Shown: positions 50,221 through 64,000 of the stretch, piece after piece
Position numbering within the stretch: the first letter of the stretch is position 1
Layout of the letters: each line of letters opens with the position of its first letter
Assembly (NCBI GenBank): GCA_012295275.1
Contig: CM022675.1
Location: 6,325,832 to 6,389,831, forward strand
Length of the DNA stretch: 64,000 nt
Direction of reading: 5' to 3'
Origin: Chrysomallon squamiferum
Lineage: Eukaryota > Mollusca > Gastropoda > Neomphalida > Peltospiridae
Position numbers and translations under genes: made by a program
The notes under the pieces: generated by a model
What the model saw: the letters and a program-made list of their open reading frames with translations, nothing else
Told to the model about the DNA's origin: nothing
The model's database searches: none

Positions 50221-51529
50221 TATACTCTCCCAAAAAAGAAACGCAAAATGGTTGATTTGTTAGATAACTATTGTAAACTGACACATACCAATGTACGAAC
50301 TATGAATATAATGATATTTGGTGATTCAAATGTATAGCTTTTGTTACAGTCGCCAAAAAGCAGGTAACAAAAAATAAAAGGCTATGGTCGTGTTTATTAG
50401 CCAAAACGTCCCCGCATGCAAACCACGTTACCAGTGCATATGCACGTGTTGCAGAAGAAACTTGAATACGAGGGTTATCAAAATGCAAGGTTTTCGAAAA
50501 CTTCTGTTCGTTATTTTTGTTCTGACCCAACATCAAACAAATGCCACGACTGAATCGCAATGAAACTACGCCATCGGTCGTTTACAAGCTGGCGAATCCT
50601 TCTCGGCCGTAGCCCGGGTGTTCCATGTATCCTCAAACACCATCTTGAGATTGTGGCATCGGTTCCAGCAACACCAAGCAACATGTGACCGTCCCAGATC
50701 ATCTACGGGAAAGAACCACAACGGCTACCTCTACTGCTTCAGCAATACCAGGTCTGCGTAGAATGTCGGCTCAGACAGTGCGCAATCGTTTACGCGAGGC
50801 AGGTATTCAAGCCAGACTGCCTAAGAAGAGTGGTTTTGACTCAACAACATCGTCGACTACGACGTCAGTGGTGTCAAGTGCACAGTTTCTGGCCTCAAAT
50901 ACGATGGAGAACTGTCTGGTTTAGTGACGAGGCTCGATTTCTGCTTCGTCGAGCTGATGGAAGATGTCGAGTTTACAGACCTCGTGGAGATACCGTGATG
51001 AAATTTTGCAACCACATGTCGCTCCAATTATGAATAATGGTAACGCTGTATTCCAGCACGACAATGCGAGACCACATACAGCCAGACTCACAACAGCGTA
51101 CCTACACAACAATAACATTCAGGTCCTGCCGTGGCCTTCTAAATATCCGGATTTGAACCCTATAGAGCATTTATGGGACGAGTTGGATAGACGACTGAGA
51201 CAGCATCAACCACAGCCACAGAATCGTGCTCAGTTGGCATTATTACTACAGACAGAGTGGGCCACCATTCCACAAGGTGTAATTCGTAATGTCATTACTG
51301 CCATGGGAAGACGATGTCAGGCAGTTCCTGGACTCCCATGGTGGGCACACAAGGTATTGATATTATACTATTATAACCTTGAACTTTTAACCTTTTCAAT
51401 GTAATACCATCAGTTTAATGAATTGCGAAAGTGTGTGTAAAATGTGAACATTCTGCTGCTTTCTGTTGATCCATTAGATAGATATTCTCAATAAAATCTA
51501 CTTTCGCGTTTCTTTTTAGGGAGAGTATA
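50221..51529 (+). mobile_element. Tc1-like DNA transposon (DD34E), degraded
   Basis: Terminal inverted repeats are TATACTCTCCCAAAAAAGAA + ACGC at the left and the reverse complement TATACTCTCCCTAAAAAGAA + ACGC at the right, with a TA-like target. The transposase starts at 50541 (MPRLNRNET), shifts frame into IGRLQAGESFSAVARVFHVS (paired-like HTH), and shifts again. It then shows WFSDEARF (first D), VFQHDNARPHTARL (second D) and PDLNPIEHLWDELDRRL (E). Exactly 34 residues separate the second D and the E, as in Tc1. Frameshifts and a shortened middle make it non-autonomous, but the TIRs are well preserved. Confidence 0.93.
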
Positions 51530-51917
51530 TTTGACATTTATAAGAACAGTCATCGGGTTGCATCTTTTAGCCCATCTTAATCTCTGTGTTACTGTTCTTC
51601 TTGGTGTCTTTGTTACATACATAATTATATACATACAGAAATATAGACATAAAGACACAGAGTGAGTTGTAGCTGATTTAAATCAGTCCACTGGAATAGA
51701 TGTACGCATGTAAACATATTCGATTATTATTTAATTTTTTGAATCAAAATACATATTTCGGATCGGCTTTTAAATGTTTGTTAGATATCTATCGATCGAA
51801 CGATCGTGTTTAATATATTACAAATTATTCATTTATTTATTTAGTTAGTTAGTTAGTTAGTTCGTACTCCGATAACAAAAACATCTTGTGAAGTTAGGAT
51901 TATTGTCTTCGTTTGGA

Positions 51918-51951
51918 ATGTTTCTTCTCCTCCTGCAAATTCTTTTCACAG
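51918..51951 (+). pseudogene. orphan signal-peptide first exon, phase 1
   Basis: ATG opens a hydrophobic leader MFLLLLQILFT and ends at CACAG followed by GTAAAC, leaving one base of a split codon. This is the same phase as the first exon of the Hog gene at 58504. With the Hog exon-5 remnant at 56.67 kb, it may mark a second, mostly lost Hog gene, but no exon 2-4 was found. It is too short to be certain. Confidence 0.3.
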
Positions 51952-52382
51952 GTAAACAACAACAACAAAAAATAAAAGTAGGTTGCACTAATGTTTATTG
52001 ATTTTTTTTTCTTCTTTATGGTCTCATTACAGATTCCTTATTCTGAAAGGAAGATTCTTAGTTCATCTATACTGTCATCATCTGAAAATTGTGCAAGAAG
52101 AAAATAAGTTATTCAAAAAATAAATAGGATTAAATATTTATATCCGTCTTGCATTACGGTAACATAATTAAATGTTTACTGTTTTATATATACTTAATTT
52201 TTTCTTTTTGTTTTCTTTTTCTTTTTCTTTTGTGGCTGCCTTTGTTATTCCTAGTGATATTAGTAAAAGTTGTAGCTGTGATAGTAGAAGTGCTAATAAC
52301 AATAGTAATAAAAGTAGTAATAATAGTTTAAGTAGCAGTAGCGGTAACGGTACTTCAAAGATTCCATCTGCAACAAACTTAC

Positions 52383-52652
52383 ATAGTCTGATATAAGGTT
52401 TTCATCTTGCGCAGAAATTCTTCCTTTACATGACGTCGTACAATCGTCGTACTCCGATATCACTGCTTCAAATGCGTCGTGCATCGTCGACCCAAATTTT
52501 TCGGCATTAAACATTTCGAGAACATCATCAAGGAAATCTTTAAAGGTGATTTCTAGAACGAAAACAAACGTTAGCAACAATTTGTTATGCAATGAAGGAT
52601 TTACTGTGAGATCAGTTGGATCATGTATCTTTGTACGTATGTGTGTGTATAT

Positions 52653-52691
<39 letters not shown>

Positions 52692-53562
52692 TTATCTACC
52701 TCACTGAATAACTCCTTAATAAAAGTTAATATGAAAAAGATTAAAAAAAAAAAAAAAAAAAAAAGAAAAAAAGAAAATTAAATAAGACTAACAAAAAAGT
52801 AGATAGAAAAATAAATCACGATTGACAGTATAATTTAACACGATTGAATTTAGTCAGAGGATATCGAAATGTGACAGTTCCACGATGATTACAGGAGAAA
52901 GGTCAAAGTTAACTATAATCTAACCAGTTATAGCTTAGAACATCACTATTAATTTCAGGTCACTGGTATTTTCAGTTTCATTATACACAACATTATTCTC
53001 TGTATGCCATGTAAATTTGGCTTCTCTTCTTAAAACAGTCCAAATAAATAAATTTACAAACATAGCAACAGTTAATATAATTTCATGTATTTATATTATA
53101 TTTATATTTATATTATATTATATTATATTATATTGTATTGTATTGTATTATATTATATTATATTATTTTGTTTTCTTTTGTTTATTTAGTATTTTCTGTA
53201 CCAGCGATTCTTTTTAAGTTATTTATTCAGTGTGCTTGGTTGTGTCTCTTTAGTTTGTCTATCTTCTCTGTGTTTCTATATATCTGTCTCTTTATATATC
53301 TACTGTCTTGTCTTAACTACTAATGTATTTATTTATCTGTCTGTTTATATATAGGAATATTTATCTCTCAGTTTTTCATTTTTTATGTATGTATGTATGT
53401 ATGTATGTATGTATGCATACATGTTTGTGTGTGGTTGTGTGTGTGTATGTATGTATGTTTGTGTCGTTATGTGTGTATGTGTGTGTATGTATGTATGTTT
53501 GTGTGTGGTGTGTGTGCGTGTATGTATGTATGTATGTATGCATGTATATGTGTGTGTGTGGT

Positions 53563-53611
<49 letters not shown>

Positions 53612-53848
53612 CTGTTTTTCTTCAAGCCTGCACGGTCTGTTTGGTGTGTACAAATGTTTAAGTAAGACGCAGTACGTACCTTTCTTTTCAAATGCTATTT
53701 CCCAGATCTGATTCAGGTGGTAAATAACAGAGGCTTCCCGTAAACAGTCGTCTTCACACGGACTGGCTGTTGTCGGTGTGAGGAGTGTTAAACACATGAC
53801 GAGAAGAAAACACGTGCGACTGAGAAAGTCTGTCTGTGTGGTAGTCAT
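52383..53848 (-). CDS. small secreted cysteine-containing protein (5' two exons)
   Basis: Exon 1 (53848-53680) starts MTTTQTDFLSRTCFLLVM, a signal peptide with a likely cut after TTA/S, then PCEDDCLREASVIYHLNQI. Its donor is GTACGT. Exon 2 (52552-52383) follows acceptor TTCTAG and continues EITFKDFLDDVLEMFNAEKF, then YDDCTTSCKGRISAQDENL, to donor GTAAGT. The phases agree (1 base + 2 bases). So far it covers 113 residues, acidic and helical, with Cys pairs CEDDC and CTTSC. The next exon is uncertain: 52093-52037 has an acceptor but gives a stop after four codons in phase. The family is not recognised. It lies antisense between the two S repeats and may be a lineage-specific secreted product. 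Confidence 0.55.
52980..53095 (+). repeat. second copy of RING pseudo-exon 3' fragment
   Basis: TTATTCTCTGTATGCCATGTAAATT ... ACAAACATAGCAACAGTTAA parallels 47670-47745, with a short insertion. It is noncoding here. Confidence 0.7.
53095..53615. repeat. (TATAT)n, (TATG)n and (TG)n microsatellites
   Basis: TATAT/TATTG pentamers at 53097-53165, TATG tetramers at 53384-53540, and TG dinucleotide at 53565-53612. This lies in the intron of the secreted-protein gene. Plus-strand frames rich in C/V/Y/M are artefacts. Confidence 0.93.
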
Positions 53849-54276
53849 CCCTGAAATACGAAGAGCAACAAAAAAAAAAAAAAAAAAAAGAAGAAGAAGA
53901 CATAAAAATAAGAAAGAAAGGAAGGAAACAAACAAATAAACAATTAAATAAATAAATAAATAAATTGTAGTCATCATCCCTGAAATACGAAAAAAAAAAT
54001 AATAAAAAATAATAATAGTAGTAAAAAGAAAACAAAAAGAAAGAAAGAAAAAAGAAAAGACAAATAAACAAACAAACAAATAAATAAATAAATAAATAAA
54101 TAATAAATAAATAATAGAACTAATAATAATAATAACGGTATTCGGGAACGCACAGTTACAGGAGGACAAAATCAAAGAAGAACGTGACAAAAATAAGATG
54201 CCGCTGATGAGTTTCGAACGTACTTCATCAATTTGCGCGATTTTGTATTATTTTTATTTATTGAATGACTGACATT

Positions 54277-54320
54277 GAATAAGAGAGAGCGCGGGAGAGA
54301 GGGGACGAGAGAGAGAGAGG

Positions 54321-54416
<96 letters not shown>
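54277..54416. repeat. (GA)n microsatellite
   Basis: An interrupted, then pure, GA tract directly abutting S copy 4. Confidence 0.96.
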
Positions 54417-54417
<1 letters not shown>

Positions 54418-55870
54418 ATAAAACACCAATAATGGGAATTTCACTTTACATGATGTAATATTTTCATGAAAGATATGTATGTTTCCCAAGTAATTTTTCT
54501 CATACATATATAATTTCCTTTTTGACAAATGCGATGAAGAAAAATGCATTGTTTTTTTTTTTCCTTTATTAATCGAAATGAAAATATAATTATTACTACT
54601 CATGATATGTGTGTGAGTGGGTTTGTGTGTCTGTCTGTGTGTGTCTTTCTACACAACGCGTGTGTTATTTTGTACATCTTTTTGTGCGGGAGAGAGAAAC
54701 AAAATGTAGTCTGTGTTTTGAGTTTGATTTTTTATTATTTTCTTCATTAAATAAAAGTTGTTAACTTTGAAAGAAAATAGTACTCACTCTAAATGAGTCT
54801 TGGTTTCTTCTACACCACTGGTCTACAGAACTTGTCTAAAACTGCTCTGTTTCCGTCGTTGTGTAATGGTTTCTTATATTCTTTCAAACAACATTTAAAT
54901 CCAGTCAGAATATCAGTTTATTACCCACATAACTCTCTAAACTAATATAATGCGTTTTAATCATTATAAAACTGATGTTTATGATGACAGAAGAAATATT
55001 TCATATACACTATTGTAGATCTTTTCATTATTATTAATTACTTTTCTTTTTACAATACCATCTAAAACTGTCAGTGAAAAGATGGAGTATTCATTTATTA
55101 ATGTGGATTTATCACTGGATGTAGATATGTAATACTAAACGTATGAAAGTATGTGTGTCTGTGTATGTGCGTGTGCATGTAAATTTATACGTACCAAGGT
55201 AGGTAGGTATACAGATTAAACCTTTAAGACAACTAACAACATTTGTAAGAGAAATCACTTTTCATTATGAAGTAAATCTATGGCAATTGAAAACGATCTT
55301 CTGAAAAACTTACTATTGATGTTTTAGAGAAAATCCTAATTTAATTCACAGAGGAAATGTAGTTTTAAATGTTGCTATTCTCTTGAAAATAAAATTATCT
55401 CTTACTTAACATATAACCCTTCGTTTTAAAATATCAATGTGGCACTCACAGTATCTACAGCCTAAGAATGTACAAAATCCTCATCTTAATATTATAATAC
55501 AGATTATTCGTAACACTAATAATCCCATTTACTGCAGGAAAATACAGCCAGTTGTGTGCTTAGTTGTAAATTGTTAGATTCGGGCTTGGACCGAAGGGGA
55601 ATTAACTCTAGCTGACTGGCCTGTCTATATACGCGCCACGTGCAAGAAATCAACCTGTTCCACTGCAGCGCCATTTCAGCCACTGCGGGAAAACATTCAC
55701 ACCCACCCACCAAATAAATATCAGTGTCATATTCATAATACTGCTGTCAAGTTCTTTCTGTTTTGCTGGGTTTACCAGCAACAGAATCCTGTCAAACACA
55801 GCATTAAGAGCCAGACTGACAAGATGCCACCATCACTGCCATCATGAGCAAGGACAACCGGTTGAAAAAT
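54415..55870 (+). repeat. repeat S, copy 4 (most complete)
   Basis: It runs from GATAAAACACCAATAATGGGAA beside (GA)n to GGACAACCGGTTGAAAAATC. It is an inverted partner of 48284-49710, with an extra ~30 bp around 55577 (GATTCGGGCTTGGACCGAAG). Short open frames (e.g. minus 55516-55713) are not conserved in frame with the other copy, so S looks non-autonomous. No TIR or target duplication could be fixed. Confidence 0.88.
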
Positions 55871-55884
55871 CAACAACAAATGGA

Positions 55885-56515
55885 TATTTAATTTGTGCCA
55901 CAACTCAAGTAAGTTTAATGGGGGCGGGTAATTTAATTTGTAACACTGATGGCGAAACCCCCGGGAGAGAACTACAGAGCTAAGGTTCTTATGGCCCAGG
56001 TAACAGCTTCCACCTACTGATTGAACTGTAGGAGGACGGGTTATTACCAAAGGATTCAGTGGCGTCTACCAGAGGAATCTGCCACACATTCGGGGTCGAA
56101 GAGAAGTTTTCAGCCCAGCTACGAATTGCCGAGGGGGCAGGTAAGGTAATGTGGACATACTCGATCTTCGGGGCAAACCGTTTGGGGGTAAGACGAGTTA
56201 CGCCCAAATACGTATTTTCTCGAGGGGGCTGGTTTAATTAGGGCAGTTACAGTTGGCTCTTGCCCAATGGAAAAATTTAAAGGCCAGGAGGCGTAAATAT
56301 ATATATATAAATGTATACCAGGTGGAACTGATGAGCGACATAATCTACCATGAGGACAGACAGTGTGTCTCAAGGGAGTCCTTGGTTATTAGTTTTGATC
56401 GGCTGCAGCCACCTTTTATCGAGAAACAAACCGTTTGGGGGTATTCATATAGATGTATTAATCTTATATCCTCAAAGGTTTTTACCAAATCTAGTTTTTG
56501 GTATTTAGTTTGCTG
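55885..56515. repeat. GC-richer block of unknown origin
   Basis: Clearly richer in G/C than the surrounding AT-rich sequence, with the phrase CAAACCGTTTGGGGGTA twice (about 56175 and 56425). Frames on both strands are open but unremarkable. It follows S copy 4 directly. It is probably another transposable element or a fragment of one; the class is unknown. Confidence 0.5.
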
Positions 56516-56670
56516 AAAAAAAAAAATAAAAAAATAAAAAAATGGTAATAATAATGATAATAATTACAAGTGGAAGTAATGTACAAAAGGTTAATTCAAA
56601 TCAGTTTTTTCTTTGTATAATGATGTTTTTAGTATATGAAAGTAAAATATTTAACATTTTTAACACGGTT

Positions 56671-56850
56671 ATAGGTACCACTGACCCGTACACTTACTCT
56701 TGCTGTGGATAAAATTACGTTTACTTTGACGCACTTCGGCACTATTCTATTCCGGTGGTTTCCTTTGTTACTTGGTGTCCATGGAAACAATATGGAATGA
56801 GTCCTGCTCTAAAACTGAAACATTAAGGCCTTCCTCTGTCAGTGCAATAT
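56671..56850 (+). pseudogene. Hog/Hint exon 5 remnant
   Basis: TACCACTGACCCGTACACTTA ... CTTGCTGTGGAT ... TTCCGGTGGTTTCCTTTGTTA ... CCTTCCTCTGTCAGTGCAAT aligns step by step with 61860-62075, the last coding exon and 3' UTR of the intact gene. The LASSY segment is deleted and the frame is broken. It is a leftover of an upstream tandem Hog copy. Confidence 0.8.
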
Positions 56851-57103
56851 CATCTAAGATCGTTTACAAATTTTCATTTGCTATATGTCTGTTTCGATTC
56901 GTTTTGTTCCTATTTATAGTGTTGCATGTTATTATGGAAAACATGTTATGACTGATGTTATATTTATATCTTTTCGTCACGTTGAAACATTCTGATCATT
57001 GTACTGATTAATTTATGTTATATAAAACTCGATGCTTTGATGTGTAGATAATGTATGCTGTATAAAACACGATTCTATAATGTGTAGATAATTTATACTA
57101 TAT

Positions 57104-57313
<210 letters not shown>

Positions 57314-57314
57314 G

Positions 57315-62042
<4,728 letters not shown>

Positions 62043-62099
62043 AATGTTAATACCTTCCTCTGTCAACACAATATAATAACTAAATTTGTTTTCACTCTT

Positions 62100-62116
62100 T
62101 TTCTTTTTTGTTATTT

Positions 62117-62171
<55 letters not shown>

Positions 62172-62240
62172 TTTGCTCGTTTGTTTCTTTGTTTGTCTGT
62201 CTGTCTGTTTGTCTATTTTTTTTTTTTTTATTTTTTTTTT
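62100..62240. repeat. (TTTA)n and T-rich tract
   Basis: TTTA tetramers at 62116-62176, then TTTG/CTGT and poly-T, downstream of the Hog stop. A second TTTA tract lies at 62768-62825 with ACT triplets after it (62850-62900). Confidence 0.93.
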
Positions 62241-62404
62241 TTTGGTTATATGTTTAGTTAAATAAAACAGTTACAGAACCTGTGCTAAAAAGTAGTGAAA
62301 ATAAAGCAGTAAAAACTGAATTTTTATTCTTATTTTTTTATCCTACGACATGAGGCTCGCAATCACATGGGCACAGGAAACAACAGACGTTCGTATTCAT
62401 TATG

Positions 62405-62607
62405 AAACGAACAATACAGACAGAAGCATGTGAATACTCACTCATCTCTCATGTCAGCAGTTTTGTTGTTCTTGGACATAAATATCAGATGGTCAAAGTG
62501 ATTTCTCTTTTCTGTCGTAAACGTTCGGTGGGTTACACTGTTCTGGAGAAATCGTTTCGTTAAAGTTTTTTACTTCCGAAATATCAGTTTTTTTCGTTTT
62601 CCACTAA
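62405..62607 (-). pseudogene. inverted Hog exon 3 remnant
   Basis: The minus strand matches 60990-61200 of the Hog gene: CGAACGTTTACGACAGAAAA, CATCTGATATTTATGTCCAA, ACAACAAAACTGCTGA, and donor GAGTGAGTATTC. A ~16-nt deletion removes the T of the TxxH motif region, and the 5' half is scrambled. Intron sequence beyond the donor is also shared (TCTGTCTG...GTTCGTTTCA). It is a dead exon from an inverted duplicate. Confidence 0.82.
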
Positions 62608-62639
62608 AAGAAAAAAACAGTGATTACAACAATTGCAAC

Positions 62640-62770
62640 AACAAGGGAAAAAATAAATAAATAAATAAATATAATAATAATAATAATAATAATATTAATA
62701 ATAATAATATATAAGCGATAATACCAGCGATTATTATTAGATATAATAACAAAGAAATTTCATGGCATAT

Positions 62771-62818
<48 letters not shown>

Positions 62819-64000
62819 TTATTTATTGACATTATTATTATTATTACAACTACTGCTACTACTACTACTATTACTACTACTACTACCACTACTACTACTG
62901 AATGATAGAAGTATTATAATGTGTGTAGTTTATAAGTTAAGATTAACTCTAAATGTTATTTGTGCATGACACATGACATGAGGTCATATTTTCTGTTTGA
63001 TATTACTGTAAATATTTAAGTAGTAAACGAAACAATATGGAAAATGGATTATCAGCATAAATTAAAGAATATTGTTTTGTGTTCCCTTTCTTACAATTTG
63101 TATTATACTATGTGAAAAAAAAATTATAAGAAAGGCAACACAAAAGAATATTCTTTAGTTTATTTTACAATGCAGTTAAAATATGTATCTAAAAAATCTA
63201 TCATGTATTAAAATTTATAAAACAGCCTCCACTGAATAGTAGAAGTTAACAGGAATAAAGATTAATTTATATGAGGGAAAAGATAAAAATTACTTGTTAT
63301 TTGTTAAAAACAGTAAAATTCTTAAAAGAAAAAAAACTGTAATGTCAGACTTGTAAAATAATAAGAAACACAACTTCAGTACTTCTATTGTTCAACTACA
63401 TAACAAATTAAAAAATTCAAGTTTCAAATTTCAAATTATTACAGTGGAACGAAGAACAAAAATAAGATAACAGCTTTGAAAACATTTGAACGCAGCGAAA
63501 ATCACCACATCACAATTTTCTTGTGACTTCCCATACCTAGCGACTTCGAGATGACATCCTCTCATTTATTTTGATGTTTCAGTGTTTATATGTTTCACCA
63601 TTTGTATATCTCTTAACGTCTTTTCGTATCAGTTTGAATCAGGCTATGTGCTCATTTTGTAAAGTTATGTGTAAAAGTCCGGTCTTGCTGTATCATATTT
63701 TCATGATATTGTCTTTCTCTAGTCTATGGGTAATATTTCTGTCATGGTCTAGGTTCTGAAGGCATTTATCACTCGCTTTCTTTTCCTGTGATCTGTTTGT
63801 GTTGCTTTGAACTCGGCCCTGGTTTTTATTTAAACGTGATGTTCGTGGTTCTCTGTTTTCATGATATTTCCCATTAAACCACTGTGTCGCCTCTTTCCTT
63901 TTTCATACGAATACTGATAATCAAGACTCGAGCGATATATTGACTTTAACATTAACATCAGTAATCAGAGATATAAATAATAAATGTAATCATAATTTAC
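62640..64000. other. right end of window, no gene seen
   Basis: AT-rich sequence with AAT, TTTA and ACT simple repeats up to 62900, then unique-looking sequence. Short plus frames near 63571-63759 show no domain. A pair of similar phrases (AAAGAATATTGTTTTGTGTTCC at 63065 and the reverse complement of AACACAAAAGAATATTCTTTA at 63137) suggests a small inverted repeat. Confidence 0.5.

Noticed and set aside
50511-50702. Minus-strand frames within the Tc1 element
   Set aside because: They are antisense shadows of the transposase HTH region, which reads correctly on plus.
53345-54190. 281-codon minus-strand frame through CA/CATA repeats
   Set aside because: Only the signal-peptide section (53680-53848) has normal composition and splice sites; the rest is microsatellite read-through.
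54190-54250. Possible tRNA (TTCGAA in an arm-like context on minus)
   Set aside because: The T-arm does not pair and no A box lies at the right distance.
55516-56373. Open frames on minus in the S repeat and the GC-rich block
   Set aside because: The frame is not kept in the inverted S copy (48341-48586), and no domain is visible.

Overview
This is an AT-rich animal nuclear contig: genes are split by GT-AG introns and packed with microsatellites. The families seen are contactin, TRIM/NHL-like propeller proteins, a hedgehog-type Hog/Hint protein, a non-LTR retrotransposon and a Tc1 element. Together these suggest a lophotrochozoan invertebrate, most likely a mollusc. The species cannot be fixed from the sequence.

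Layout. (1) 1-2.5 kb, minus strand: five exons encoding fibronectin-III modules of a contactin-like neural adhesion protein; the 3' end lies off the window. (2) 2.5-9.3 kb: microsatellite-rich sequence with old dispersed repeats, a small 43-bp minisatellite, a possible solo LTR and one unexplained coding-looking minus-strand patch. (3) 9.3-44.9 kb: a segmental array of three ~9-10 kb units, A 9.29-19.64, B 21.56-31.44 and C 34.79-44.94. Each holds a wrecked LINE followed by a plus-strand gene for a RING-less, TRIM-like coiled-coil plus beta-propeller protein. B and C are open (434 residues each); A is frameshifted. A and B are near identical and C is diverged. A 3-kb satellite with a 43-bp unit separates B from C, and a second, different 43-bp minisatellite has expanded inside C. 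(4) 46.74-46.91 kb, minus: an exon of a contactin FN3-4 type, out of order relative to region 1, which implies a second contactin-like gene or a rearrangement. (5) 47.5-56.5 kb: a RING pseudo-exon, a 1.4-kb repeat present as inverted arms (48.29-49.71 and 54.41-55.87), and between the arms a degraded DD34E Tc1 element and a minus-strand gene for a small secreted protein. (6) 58.5-62.0 kb, plus: a five-exon Hog/Hint gene with fully consistent splice phases (246 residues), surrounded by broken Hog exons (56.67 kb plus, 62.44 kb minus) and an orphan signal-peptide exon (51.92 kb).

The window looks like a birth-and-death region for two secreted or sensor-type families embedded in repeats. The strongest leads are the triplicated RING-less TRIM-like gene whose start codon sits at an exon edge, the recurrence of a 43-bp repeat period in three arrays, and the compact secreted Hog protein with a Ser replacing a usually conserved Cys. 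All identifications come from reading translations by eye, with no database search.
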